Below, one piece after another: positions 1 to 7,374 of a DNA stretch of 64,000 nucleotides. The notes beneath the pieces are model-generated. The model made no database searches, was not told the DNA's origin, and worked only from the letters and a program-made list of their open reading frames with translations. The DNA is from Sporosarcina oncorhynchi (lineage in GTDB: Bacteria > Bacillota > Bacilli > Bacillales_A > Planococcaceae): contig NZ_CP129118.1 in NCBI RefSeq assembly GCF_033304615.1, forward strand, positions 1,794,001-1,858,000, read 5' to 3'. Position 1 is the first letter of the stretch, and each line of letters starts with the position of its first letter. The translations under genes were made by a program, and so were the position numbers.

Positions 1-1
1 A

Positions 2-199
2 ATGAAACTATTAACAGAAGATAAAAAATGGATGAAACTTGGAGCAGCAACATTCTTATCAGTCGGGCTTCTCGCAGCTTGTGGTGACGGCAAGGACGAT
101 GTAGATGTAGATGTAGACAATAATCCGCCGGCAGATGTAGATGTAGACGTGGATGATGGTGTCGATGATGGAGTCGACATGGATGATGATAGTAAATAA
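2..199 (+). CDS. Small Asp/Val-rich lipoprotein, function unknown
   Basis: A 65-residue protein with a short charged N-terminus, a hydrophobic stretch and a lipobox (LLAAC, Cys about residue 27), so it is probably exported and lipid-anchored. After the Cys it is almost entirely Asp, Val, Gly and Asn in DVDVD-type repeats, giving a very acidic surface tail. I do not recognise a family. The ATG lies at the second base of the window, so its ribosome binding site and promoter are not visible and the start cannot be verified. A strong terminator hairpin follows directly. Cation binding by the acidic tail is possible but is only inference. Confidence 0.6.
   Translation: MKLLTEDKKWMKLGAATFLSVGLLAACGDGKDDVDVDVDNNPPADVDVDVDDGVDDGVDMDDDSK
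98..190 (+). repeat. Short tandem GATGTA/GATGTC-type repeats inside the lipoprotein gene
   Basis: The coding DNA for the acidic tail is built from near-tandem 6-base units (gatgta, gatgtc, gatgga) in two blocks separated by an Asn-Pro-Pro linker. Because units are multiples of three, slippage would change the tail length without breaking the frame. Confidence 0.6.
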
Positions 200-212
200 T
201 AGTTCTAGAAAT

Positions 213-235
213 GCAGCCCCTTTTAAAGGGGCTGC
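213..235 (+). terminator. Terminator hairpin of the lipoprotein gene, left copy
   Basis: A perfect 23-base palindrome (arm GCAGCCCCTTT) lies 14 bases after the lipoprotein stop. The identical sequence recurs at 3708-3730, there followed by a T-run. The T-run is missing here because the mobile element begins right after the hairpin. The original terminator was therefore probably split and duplicated by insertion. Confidence 0.7.
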
Positions 236-236
236 G

Positions 237-251
237 CAGACTGTAGACAAA
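237..251 (+). repeat. Left terminal inverted repeat of the IS1182-like element
   Basis: CAGACTGTAGACAAA is the exact reverse complement of 3692-3706. It starts one base after the left terminator palindrome. Confidence 0.75.
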
Positions 252-289
252 AGGGATGGAAATCGAATTGATTTCCATCCCTTTTGTCT
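245..289. other. Perfect 20-bp stem-loop at the left end of the element
   Basis: Two 20-base arms (AGACAAAAGGGATGGAAATC and its complement) surround a 5-base GAATT loop and overlap the left inverted repeat. On the plus strand it is followed by a T-rich tract, so it may act as a terminator insulating the element. A hairpin at the other end (3661-3705) occupies the equivalent place. Confidence 0.7.
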
Positions 290-330
290 TATTTTACGCA
301 TTTGGCTCATAAACGTTAGACTGACACGAC

Positions 331-379
331 GTTGATTTCCATTCCGGGCGGACGCTTTCCGGGGGGCTTGCCCTCAGCC
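331..379 (+). repeat. ~130-bp GC-rich repeat, copy 1, left part (interrupted)
   Basis: This begins GTTGATTTCC and reads toward GGCGGACGCTTTCCG. It is the left portion of a repeat whose remainder is at 2012-2088, split by the IS4-family insertion. Inverted copy 2 is at 3502-3628 and copy 3 at 19385-19523. From memory, similar repeats are common between genes in Bacillaceae and Planococcaceae genomes. Confidence 0.75.
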
Positions 380-1999
380 CATAGCTGTCAACTTAAGATA
401 AATGTGTGATTTTTCCGAAATGTTGGTATGTAATAATTACCAACAACTTTTGGAAAGGAGTTCTTTTCATGACTACATCTCAGACAACTCAACTTCTTGA
501 ACAGCTTTTTGAAAGTATCCAACCAACACGTGTAGATGAAATTGCGAAGGAAACAGGTTTTATTAAAAGAAAGCGTCTCGTTACTGCAAGTGATTTTCTT
601 GCCCTACTCTTTCAATTTCACGGGAACTTTGCAGGATGTTCTATTCAGGAACTCTGTTCAAAACTAGTCATTGAACAAGATATCCTGATCAGTAGAACTG
701 CCCTAGATAAGAAGTTTACCCCAGAAGCCGCACTGTTTCTTCGACGCCTTGTCCAAGAGATTCTACATCATCAGTTCCTAGAACACGTTCCTACTCATTC
801 TTCTGCAGACCCGTTCCCATTTCTAAGCATCCGCGTGCTTGATGCGACAGCTATCGAAGTACCAGATCATTTGAAAAAACGAGCCGTTAAAACAGAGCAG
901 GAATCTGTGAAAATTCAATATGAGTACGATATCTTGTCAGGTAAAACTACGTTCTTAGATATTGATTTCCAACGTGTGAATGATACAAGAAAGGGTGCTG
1001 AACGTTTAGCTTACATCAACGACCATGATTTATGTTTGCAAGATTTGGGGTATTTCAGTTTTGAACAATTTGGCCAGATGCAGGAAAACGGAGGCTTTTT
1101 TATCACGAAGCTAAGAAATGATGCCTATCTGGCATTCAAAAACCCTTTTCCTGCTTATCATCAAAACGGAAAAGTGGTTCAAAGTAGCCTGTATCAACGA
1201 ATTGACCTGGTAAAGCTTTGTGAAAATCTAGAACCTGGTGAATATTTGGAGCTTGAGGGAGTTCATTTTGGTAGGGACTCCCATTTTCCAGCCCGTTGTA
1301 TTGTGTTTTCACACGATGAAACTCAACGGCAGCACCGCTTAAAAAAAATTCACCGGCGTACTACCAAATCCGGAAAGAAACCTAAGAAAGTTGTAAGTGA
1401 CCTGGCGGGCATAACAGTTTATATGACAAATCTGCCTGAATCCATTCCCGCAAAAAAGTTGGTAGAATTATATCGTTTGAGATGGCACGTCGAACTATGT
1501 TTTAAAACATGGAAATCCTACCTCGGTGTGGATCAATTCAAGGTGATGAAGAAAGAACGGTGGCTCTGTCATCTTTATGGAACACTTCTAGCAATCATCA
1601 TCAGCCAACTGATAGCTTATCAACTGCGTAATGTCATTTGGGATGAAGAACAGTTGGAAATCAGCGAGATGATCGCCGTACGCACTGTAGCCATAGAATT
1701 CTTGCCGAAGTTATATCGAATCTTTATCCACAAAAAGAGGGCGTTGAAGGACTTTTTGTGTCTGGCAATCAGGCTACTCATCAAAACTGCCCGAAAACCA
1801 AAGTCATCCAAAGGAACAGCCCTTCAACGCCTTCAATTCAATTAGAGAAAACAATCAACCCTCTCGCTAAAAAAGGAAAATTGTAGTCTCAACATCTCAA
1901 CAATTCAATTCCCCTAATTTCAAAGAGCAAACCTATTTTATCTTCAGTCCGGCTTAAATAATGGAAGATTTACTCCAAGTCCTTAAGTTGACAGCTATG
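380..1999 (+). mobile_element. IS4-family insertion sequence (IS231-like), apparently intact
   Basis: A 1,620-bp element with perfect 18-bp terminal inverted repeats (CATAGCTGTCAACTTAAG at 380-397, complement at 1982-1999). It is flanked by a perfect 12-bp target duplication, TTGCCCTCAGCC, at 368-379 and 2000-2011. The inverted repeats, the duplication length and the single full-length transposase gene fit the IS231 branch of the IS4 family. It landed inside a GC-rich repeat of an older IS1182-like element. The intact ends and open reading frame suggest a recent, possibly still active insertion. Confidence 0.92.
469..1845 (+). CDS. IS4-family transposase
   Basis: This 458-residue DDE transposase cuts and joins the ends of the surrounding insertion sequence. 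The catalytic acids appear in order as D125 (LDATAIEVP), D192 (LQDLGYF) and E342. E342 lies in YRLRWHVELCFKTWK, which exactly fits the IS4 signature Y-x2-R-x3-E-x6-K. An ATG 21 codons downstream of the longest frame is chosen because GGAAAGGAG lies 6-8 bases before it. The frame is uninterrupted, so the enzyme may be functional. It is the only gene in its element. Confidence 0.93.
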   Translation: MTTSQTTQLLEQLFESIQPTRVDEIAKETGFIKRKRLVTASDFLALLFQFHGNFAGCSIQELCSKLVIEQDILISRTALDKKFTPEAALFLRRLVQEILHHQFLEHVPTHSSADPFPFLSIRVLDATAIEVPDHLKKRAVKTEQESVKIQYEYDILSGKTTFLDIDFQRVNDTRKGAERLAYINDHDLCLQDLGYFSFEQFGQMQENGGFFITKLRNDAYLAFKNPFPAYHQNGKVVQSSLYQRIDLVKLCENLEPGEYLELEGVHFGRDSHFPARCIVFSHDETQRQHRLKKIHRRTTKSGKKPKKVVSDLAGITVYMTNLPESIPAKKLVELYRLRWHVELCFKTWKSYLGVDQFKVMKKERWLCHLYGTLLAIIISQLIAYQLRNVIWDEEQLEISEMIAVRTVAIEFLPKLYRIFIHKKRALKDFLCLAIRLLIKTARKPKSSKGTALQRLQFN

Positions 2000-2011
2000 T
2001 TGCCCTCAGCC

Positions 2012-2088
2012 TCCTCGTCGCGTTGCTCCTGCGGGGTCTTCGCGCTTCGCTGATCCCCCAGGAGTCGCCGCCCTGCACTCCAATCAAC
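2012..2088 (+). repeat. ~130-bp GC-rich repeat, copy 1, right part
   Basis: This is the continuation of the repeat begun at 331-379, resuming after the 12-bp target duplication. It contains the CTCCTGCGGGGTC and CAGGAGTCGCCGCC blocks shared with the other copies and ends in CAATCAAC. Joined with the left part, the copy is 126 bp. Confidence 0.75.
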
Positions 2089-2105
2089 TAAATACTCTTG
2101 AGGAT

Positions 2106-3486
2106 TCAAGTGATATTTACAACCGGCGTCCTCCATGTCCAGCTGGCGAGCTTCTTAAGATTTAAGGCAGCAAAAGTCAGCATCGCCTGCATGGACAATT
2201 TTTTAAGTCCCCTTAGGGTTGTCCATCGCATGCCATGCTTTTCTTTGGCGTCGGCAAAGACACGCTCAATCGTCTCTTTACGCCTTCCGTATATTTCTTT
2301 AATTTCATGATTGTGACGCAAGTCCTCCGCTACATCCAAGTAATCTTGCCAGATATGACGTTGAATCATCTTTTGGTGATTCTTACTCTCCGTACATTGG
2401 CTAATTACTGGCACGATTCACAAATAGAAGGAGTTGATGCATACTGGCGGTATCCTTCCTTTGTGGTTGTTCGGTATGTAAGAACCTGTCCTTCCGGACA
2501 GAGATAGCAGTCATAGTGTTCGTCATAGACATACTCGTGTTTCTTGAAGAAGCCTTCTTTTGTCATTGGTCGTTTGTACGGCAGTGCAGGAAGAACCTGA
2601 TTCTCTAAAAGGAAGTTGGCGATTGCTGGTGTCTTGTAAGCTGCATCAGCGGCAACGACGACTGGTCGTCCTACTTGGTCGATGATTTTCTGGACACGGT
2701 TCAAGAATCTTACTGTCGTGAACATTTCCTGGGGTTACGATATTTGCGAGTACAAAACCCTTTTCGTCCGTAGCTGCGTGAAAAGAATAGGCAAACTGCT
2801 TTGTCCGTTCATCTTTTACGTAGTAACCACTTTCAGGATCTGTTGTCGATTCCTTAATCTCCTTATACTCTTCCTTTTCAAACTTTTCCTGTGGGAATGG
2901 TTTCTTCCCATGCTCTTCCCGATCGAGGTTGAGCTCCTCCTGGAGCTTTTTTTCCATAAGCCCGTGTCTCTCTACGAACAACCTTCTTCTCGAACTTTCT
3001 CTTATTCGCGCTCGCTTTAACATGGGTTGAATCAATAAAGACATGATCCGGGCTGAGAAGTCCGCGATTTGCCACCTCGTTTAAAACCTTATAGAAGATC
3101 TGCTCAAACAGATCTGTATCTGCGAAGCGACGGACATAGTTTTTTCCGAACGTGGAGAAGTGAGGAACCTCTGAATGAAAGCCGAAGGCTAAAAACCAGC
3201 GATATGCCACGTTCGTTTCAATCTCCTTGATTGTTTGACGCATGGAACGGATGCCGAAGGTATATTGGATGAATGTCATTTTGATCAGTACTACAGGATC
3301 AATGCCGGGTCTCCCAATGGTTGAATAAAGATTTTCAACTAATGGATAGATAAAGGAAAAATCAATTGCCGCATCCAGTTTGCGCACCAGATGTTCTTGA
3401 GGAACCAACTGCTCTATAGTCAGCATTTCCAACTGTTCACGTTCATTGATTTGATTCTTTGTCATCATATCCATCACCTCATTCAT
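2106..3486 (-). pseudogene. IS1182-family transposase, three frameshifts
   Basis: Read on the minus strand, four overlapping frames together give a near full-length (~460 residue) IS1182-type transposase. The first frame begins near 3486 and carries the N-terminal domain (ENLYSTIGRPGIDPVVLIKM, HVFIDSTHVKASANK). The frame changes at an A7 run near 2958, again near 2695-2700 (KILEP to VQKIIDQVGRP), and again near 2408-2412 (CESC to PVISQCTES). The C-terminal part includes FADAKEKHGMRWTTLRGL. The change at the A7 run requires +1 (or -2) slippage, not the usual -1, so I read all three as decay rather than programmed frameshifting. Confidence 0.88.
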
Positions 3487-3501
3487 TTAATAGGAAACAC
3501 C

Positions 3502-3628
3502 GTTGATGGGAGCGGAGAGCGGCGACTCCAGCGGGAACAGCGCGAGCTGAAGACCCTGGACTGAGCGCAGCGAGGGAAGCGGCTGAAGCCGTGCCCGCGG
3601 AAAGCGTCCGCTCGTAGCGGAAATCAAC
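3502..3628 (-). repeat. ~130-bp GC-rich repeat, copy 2 (inverted relative to copy 1)
   Basis: This begins GTTGATGGGAGCGG, contains GGCGACTCCAGCGGGAA and GCCCGCGGAAAGCGTCCG, and ends AAATCAAC. It is the reverse complement, with divergence, of copy 1, so the transposase pseudogene sits between two long inverted copies just inside the element ends. Confidence 0.75.
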
Positions 3629-3660
3629 ATTGTAGCTTTATCTCTATTTTAAAAGAAAAA

Positions 3661-3705
3661 AGACTGTAGGCAAACACCCAAATTCATGGAGTTTGTCTAC
3701 AGTCT
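3661..3705. other. 15-bp stem-loop at the right end of the element
   Basis: AGACTGTAGGCAAAC and GTTTGTCTACAGTCT pair with a 15-base loop and one G-T position. The outer arm is the right terminal inverted repeat, so the terminus carries an inverted copy of itself. Confidence 0.65.
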
Positions 3706-3706
3706 G
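3692..3706 (-). repeat. Right terminal inverted repeat of the IS1182-like element
   Basis: TTTGTCTACAGTCTG is the exact complement of the left repeat at 237-251. The second copy of the terminator palindrome begins two bases later. Confidence 0.75.
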
Positions 3707-3707
3707 T

Positions 3708-3736
3708 GCAGCCCCTTTTAAAGGGGCTGCGTTTTT
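3708..3736 (+). terminator. Terminator hairpin, right copy with T-run
   Basis: This 23-base palindrome is identical to 213-235 and is here followed by GTTTTTT, making a complete intrinsic terminator. It is most likely the displaced original terminator of the lipoprotein gene. Confidence 0.75.
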
Positions 3737-4055
3737 TAAAGAAATTTTATTAATATGTAACGATTTATTACTACAAGAAAGTTTTCTATTGGACGATTAC
3801 AACTAAAAACTGCACTCCTTTACGACAAACAATCTTTTTACATCATATTTGATAGCTTAGACGTCATTTACCAATTGATTTTTTCTTATAACCAAACCGT
3901 TCATCACGAATTTATTGAAATTCGTGATGAGTTATAAAGTTTTCGATTTGTTGGTAACTACTCAAGATTATCCTTTATTAAACCACTTAACTTTTACATA
4001 CCGTATATTACGTTCATGACATTTCTGTCTCAAATCTAATGAATGTTCTAAATCC
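3737..4055. other. Intergenic AT-rich stretch with one stem-loop at 3901-3930
   Basis: I see no convincing gene here on either strand. The only structure is a perfect 13-bp stem (TCATCACGAATTT and complement) with a 4-base loop at 3901-3930. It has no T-run, so it is not a typical terminator. Confidence 0.5.
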
Positions 4056-4080
4056 GTTTAACTAACTACTATTCAGGTAA
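4056..4080 (+). promoter_or_regulatory. Candidate sigma-B promoter of the KGG stress gene
   Basis: GTTTAA at 4056-4061 matches the sigma-B -35 exactly. After a 13-base spacer AGGTAA (4075-4080) differs at one base from GGGTAA/GGGTAT. The predicted start lies about 48 bases before the gene. Sigma-B control is what is known for gsiB-type genes. Confidence 0.6.
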
Positions 4081-4135
4081 TAGAAACACTGTAGAGAAAA
4101 ATAAAATAAGTAGTTTTAAAAGGAGAGATATTTAT

Positions 4136-4423
4136 ATGATGCAACAAAACAATAACAATCAAAACAAGCGCACGAAGATGTCATTGGAAGAAGCGGGACG
4201 AAAAGGTGGAGAAGCAACTGCAAAGAAACACGACAAAGACTTCTATGAAAAAATAGGTAGAAAAGGCGGAGAAGCAACCGCTAAAAAATACGATAGCAAT
4301 TTCTATGAAGAAATTGGCCGAAAAGGTGGAAAAGCAACTGCTCAAAATCACGATAATGATTTCTATAAAACGATTGGACGAAAAGGCGGAGAAGCACGCG
4401 CTCAACAAAGAGACAATAAGTAA
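4136..4423 (+). CDS. KGG-repeat general stress protein, GsiB-like
   Basis: A 95-residue, highly hydrophilic protein with four tandem ~20-residue repeats of the form GRKGGEATAKKxDxxFYExI. This is the KGG (stress-induced, LEA-like) motif found in B. subtilis GsiB. Such proteins are thought to protect other macromolecules during desiccation or starvation. It starts at one of two adjacent ATG codons (4136 or 4139) after AAAAGGAGAG. The repeats are also visible as ~60-base DNA repeats, so repeat number could vary. A sigma-B-like promoter lies upstream and a terminator follows. Confidence 0.85.
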   Translation: MMQQNNNNQNKRTKMSLEEAGRKGGEATAKKHDKDFYEKIGRKGGEATAKKYDSNFYEEIGRKGGKATAQNHDNDFYKTIGRKGGEARAQQRDNK

Positions 4424-4431
4424 CGTGAACG

Positions 4432-4460
4432 AAGCTGAGAGGATTCCCTCTCAGCTTTTT
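4432..4460 (+). terminator. Terminator after the KGG stress gene
   Basis: AAGCTGAGAGG and CCTCTCAGCTT form a perfect 11-bp stem with a 4-base loop, followed by a T-run. It lies between convergent genes and ends against the exoA stop codon. Confidence 0.85.
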
Positions 4461-5220
4461 ATTCGCTGAGATCCATTTCCAGCACAATTGGGCAGTGATC
4501 ACTTCCCATAACCGCACAATGTATGTCTACACCAGTTATTTTTCGCCTCAATCTTTCGGAAGCGATAAAATAATCAATTCTCCATCCAATATTGCGCTCG
4601 CGAACTTTGGTCATATAGGACCACCATGTATAAGCTCCTTCACGTTCGGGATAAAAAACACGATATGTATCAATGAAACCTTCATCTAGTAGAGCCGTCA
4701 ACTCCACTCGCTCCTCGACTGTAAAGCCGGAGTTACCATAATTCGTTTTAAAATTCCTAATATCGATCTCCTTGTGAGCAACATTTAGATCACCGCATAG
4801 AATCACCGGCTTCACTGCGTCCAATTTAACTAGATACGCTCTCATTCTTGTTTCCCAGTCCAATCTAAAGGGCAACCTTGCCAAATCTCTTTGCGCATTA
4901 GGTGCATATACATTCACAAGATAAAATTGCGGAAACTCCAATGTCAGTATTCTTCCTTCGTCTTCCATCTCCAAGTCACCTACACCATACCTAACCGTTA
5001 ACGGTTTCTCTTTTGTGAAAACTGCGGTGCCTGAATACCCTTTCTTCACAGCGTAATTCCAATATTGATGATAACCAGTAAGTTTTAGATCAATTTGTCC
5101 ATTTTGCAATTTCGTCTCCTGAACGCAGAAAATATCAGCATTCTGATCATGAAAATAGTCAAGAAACCCTTTTTTTACGCAAGCACGTAAACCATTCACA
5201 TTCCACGATATTAGCTTCAT
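4459..5220 (-). CDS. exoA: Exodeoxyribonuclease III / AP endonuclease
   Basis: A 253-residue enzyme of the ExoIII (Xth) class that cleaves DNA at abasic sites and has 3'-5' exonuclease activity, used in base excision repair. Family motifs visible are the N-terminal MKLISWNVNGLRA, the metal-binding Glu in CVQETKLQ, LCGDLNVAHKEID, and the C-terminal GSDHCPIVLEM containing the catalytic Asp-His pair. The length matches the family. It is monocistronic, convergent with the stress gene and separated from psuG by a terminator. Confidence 0.95.
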   Translation of the reverse strand: MKLISWNVNGLRACVKKGFLDYFHDQNADIFCVQETKLQNGQIDLKLTGYHQYWNYAVKKGYSGTAVFTKEKPLTVRYGVGDLEMEDEGRILTLEFPQFYLVNVYAPNAQRDLARLPFRLDWETRMRAYLVKLDAVKPVILCGDLNVAHKEIDIRNFKTNYGNSGFTVEERVELTALLDEGFIDTYRVFYPEREGAYTWWSYMTKVRERNIGWRIDYFIASERLRRKITGVDIHCAVMGSDHCPIVLEMDLSE

Positions 5221-5255
5221 CGCCCAATCCCCCTAGATAAATCAAATCTCTCAAC

Positions 5256-5286
5256 AAAAAAGTGGAAGAGCTGATTCCTCTTCCAC
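5256..5286 (-). terminator. Terminator of the psuK-psuG operon
   Basis: Read on the minus strand, GTGGAAGAG and CTCTTCCAC form a 9-bp stem with a 7-base loop followed by six T residues, just after the psuG stop. Confidence 0.85.
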
Positions 5287-5294
5287 CTTCATTA

Positions 5295-6203
5295 TTATGC
5301 GTTAAAAGCTACAGCAATTTGTGCTCCAATTACTGCATTATTCTTAACCAATGCAATATTCGCATCCAAACTGCGCCCTTCTGTCAATTCTTTCACTTTA
5401 CCAAGCATGAAAGGTGTGACATCTTTTCCTTTGATGCCGTTATTATGTGCTTCAGTCAAAGCTTGCTGAATGATATTGTCAATGAATTCCTTTTCAATCG
5501 CATCTTCTTTCCGAATAGGATTGGCAATGACAGCTCCACCCTTCAATTGAAGATCCCATTTAACTCGGAGCATATCCGCTACCGCTTCGGGATTATCAGC
5601 ACGGAAATTGACAGTAAACTCACTTTCCGGCGTATAGAATGCCGGCAACATGTCTGTTCCATATCCAACAACAGGAACACCTTTTGTTTCAAGATATTCG
5701 AGCGTCAACCCGATATCTAAAATGGATTTAGCACCTGCACAAATCACTGCAACATCGGTTTGCGCGAGTTCTTCCAAATCTGCTGAAATATCCATTGTCG
5801 TTTCAGCCCCACGGTGAACTCCACCGATTCCTCCTGTTACAAAAATACGAATACCTGCAAGATCTGCACAAATCATCGTTGCTGCAACAGTAGTTGCCCC
5901 TAGCTGTTTAGTCGCTAGTAGATAGCCAAGATCTCTACGGGATGCTTTCGCAACTCCTTGGCTATTTCCGAACATCTCAAGTTCGTCGTCAGATAGACCA
6001 ATTTTAATCTCACCATCGATTAGTGCAATCGTAGCGGGTACAGCACCATTATCTCGAATAATTTGTTCAACTTCTCTAGCAGTTTTCACGTTCTGAGGAT
6101 ATGGCATACCATGTGATATGATTGTTGACTCTAAAGCAACTATCGGTTTCCCTGTGCTCATTGCTTCTTGGACTTCTGCTGAATAGGATAGATATTTTTT
6201 CAT
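5295..6203 (-). CDS. psuG: Pseudouridine-5'-phosphate glycosidase
   Basis: A 302-residue enzyme that splits pseudouridine 5'-phosphate into uracil and ribose 5-phosphate, breaking the C-C glycosidic bond. Conserved family blocks are [16 protein letters not shown] near the N-terminus, [15 protein letters not shown] in the middle and [14 protein letters not shown] near the C-terminus. Its ATG overlaps the stop codon of psuK by four bases (ATGA), with GGAGG upstream, so translation is probably coupled. With the kinase it forms a complete two-step pseudouridine degradation pathway. Confidence 0.95.
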   Translation of the reverse strand: MKKYLSYSAEVQEAMSTGKPIVALESTIISHGMPYPQNVKTAREVEQIIRDNGAVPATIALIDGEIKIGLSDDELEMFGNSQGVAKASRRDLGYLLATKQLGATTVAATMICADLAGIRIFVTGGIGGVHRGAETTMDISADLEELAQTDVAVICAGAKSILDIGLTLEYLETKGVPVVGYGTDMLPAFYTPESEFTVNFRADNPEAVADMLRVKWDLQLKGGAVIANPIRKEDAIEKEFIDNIIQQALTEAHNNGIKGKDVTPFMLGKVKELTEGRSLDANIALVKNNAVIGAQIAVAFNA

Positions 6204-7297
6204 TTGTATTCCTCCATTTCTGTAGTTAAACGCTCTTTTGTCAATTCAGGTCGTACGGTAAATGAACATTCAAGTGTTTTAGCAGCATTGTGCAAACCTG
6301 TTTGTATACTATCTTCCAGATCTGCGCCTTGCAAATAGCCATGCAGCACACCAGATACAAATGCATCTCCTGCTCCTGTCACATCTTCGATAGCTGTCGG
6401 TTCGACTGCTTTGAACCGCTTTGCATCGCTACCTTTAGAGGCAGCCATAACACCTTTAGGTCCGGCTGTAACAACAATGTTTTCCGCACCAAATTCTAAT
6501 AATTTATGCACGGCTTCTTTCCAATCTTCATCGTTGTCAATCGTTTGACCTGTATACGTCTCAGCTTCGTCTCGATTGCATATGAACCAGGATACACCTT
6601 TCAAATCTACCGGCATGCGGTTCATCTTTGGAGAGGATACAGGAATGATCGTTAATGGTATTCCATTTGTCTCTGCAATGGACTTAACAGCGGTAACTGT
6701 GTCTTTCGGACAATTGAGATCGATGATGATCATCGAAGAATTTGATATAATTCTGGATTTTTCTTCAATATACTCTGTTGACAGCGAATCATACACATTC
6801 ATGTTCGCCATAGCAATTACTAGTTCTCCTGCGGGATCTAAAACAGCCGAGTAGGAGCCTGTGGACTGCCCGATTAACATTCCGGCATCTGAGACGTCCA
6901 TGAAAGCAGCCGATTCCTGTACGATCATTTCCCAATCCGAATCATTGCCTGCAACAGTTAATAATCGAACATGGTGATTTAGCCGCCCAAGATTCTCTCC
7001 GATATTGCGGGCTACACCACCTACTGACACACTCATTTCAGCTGGGTTGGATGTCCCCAATTGTGTATTTTCATACAAATGGAATTTCCGATCGATATTT
7101 GCACCGCCAATGCAAACGATTTCTTTCTCTTCTGCAAGGATATAAGCTCGTCCAGTTATTTTCCCGCGCTTCGTCAAACCTGAAATTAGATTCGCAAGCG
7201 TTGGCCTTGGGACTTGCAACGCATCTGCCATTTCCTGCTGCGATAGATAAGGGTTGGCTTTGATCAATTCAATGACCGCTTTTTCTCTTTCATTCAA
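6200..7297 (-). CDS. psuK: Pseudouridine kinase with N-terminal winged-helix DNA-binding domain
   Basis: About 365 residues. Residues ~1-55 form a winged helix-turn-helix ([27 protein letters not shown]). The rest is a PfkB-family sugar kinase with the phosphate/ATP signature [12 protein letters not shown] near residue 320. It should phosphorylate pseudouridine for PsuG. A TTG at 7297 is chosen because AAAGGGGTG lies six bases before it. The upstream ATGs at 7318 and 7303 lie at the predicted transcription start or too close to that ribosome site. The kinase-repressor fusion and two dyads around its promoter suggest autoregulation (inference). Confidence 0.88.
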   Translation of the reverse strand: MNEREKAVIELIKANPYLSQQEMADALQVPRPTLANLISGLTKRGKITGRAYILAEEKEIVCIGGANIDRKFHLYENTQLGTSNPAEMSVSVGGVARNIGENLGRLNHHVRLLTVAGNDSDWEMIVQESAAFMDVSDAGMLIGQSTGSYSAVLDPAGELVIAMANMNVYDSLSTEYIEEKSRIISNSSMIIIDLNCPKDTVTAVKSIAETNGIPLTIIPVSSPKMNRMPVDLKGVSWFICNRDEAETYTGQTIDNDEDWKEAVHKLLEFGAENIVVTAGPKGVMAASKGSDAKRFKAVEPTAIEDVTGAGDAFVSGVLHGYLQGADLEDSIQTGLHNAAKTLECSFTVRPELTKERLTTEMEEYK

Positions 7298-7312
7298 TGT
7301 CATCACCCCTTT

Positions 7313-7355
7313 AAACATTTGTTTTCATTATAAACTTTTGTTTAAAATATTTCAA
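7313..7355 (-). promoter_or_regulatory. psuK promoter with two operator-like dyads
   Basis: On the minus strand, TTGAAA (7350-7355 complement) and TATAAT (7327-7332 complement) are separated by exactly 17 bases. Two similar dyads, AAACATTTGTTT (7313-7324) and AAACTTTTGTTT (7332-7343), begin 19 bases apart and flank the -10 box. They are plausible binding sites for the winged-helix domain of PsuK. Confidence 0.65.
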
Positions 7356-7374
7356 GGAAAATAATTCACCCTGC

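Larger units (their letters stand above)
236..3707 (-). mobile_element. IS1182-family insertion sequence, decayed, with nested IS4-family element
   Basis: Perfect 15-bp inverted repeats (CAGACTGTAGACAAA at 237-251, complement at 3692-3706) bound the region, and identical copies of a 23-bp terminator palindrome flank it. Inside are subterminal hairpins, two inverted copies of a ~130-bp GC-rich repeat and a frameshifted IS1182-type transposase gene on the minus strand. Subtracting the nested element and one copy of its target duplication leaves about 1.84 kb, within the size I recall for IS1182 family members. The transposase is broken, so the element cannot move on its own. Confidence 0.75.

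Noticed and set aside
2950-2970. A7 run in the IS1182 transposase as a programmed -1 frameshift site
   Set aside because: The downstream frame is reached by +1 (or -2), not -1, and two further frameshifts occur later in the gene, so decay is the simpler explanation.
2235-3020. Plus-strand frames within the IS1182 region
   Set aside because: They are antisense to the transposase pseudogene and encode low-complexity products.
3502-3628. GC-rich repeat as a structured regulatory RNA or CRISPR-like unit
   Set aside because: There are only three dispersed copies, each diverged and located within mobile elements, without spacers or a promoter.
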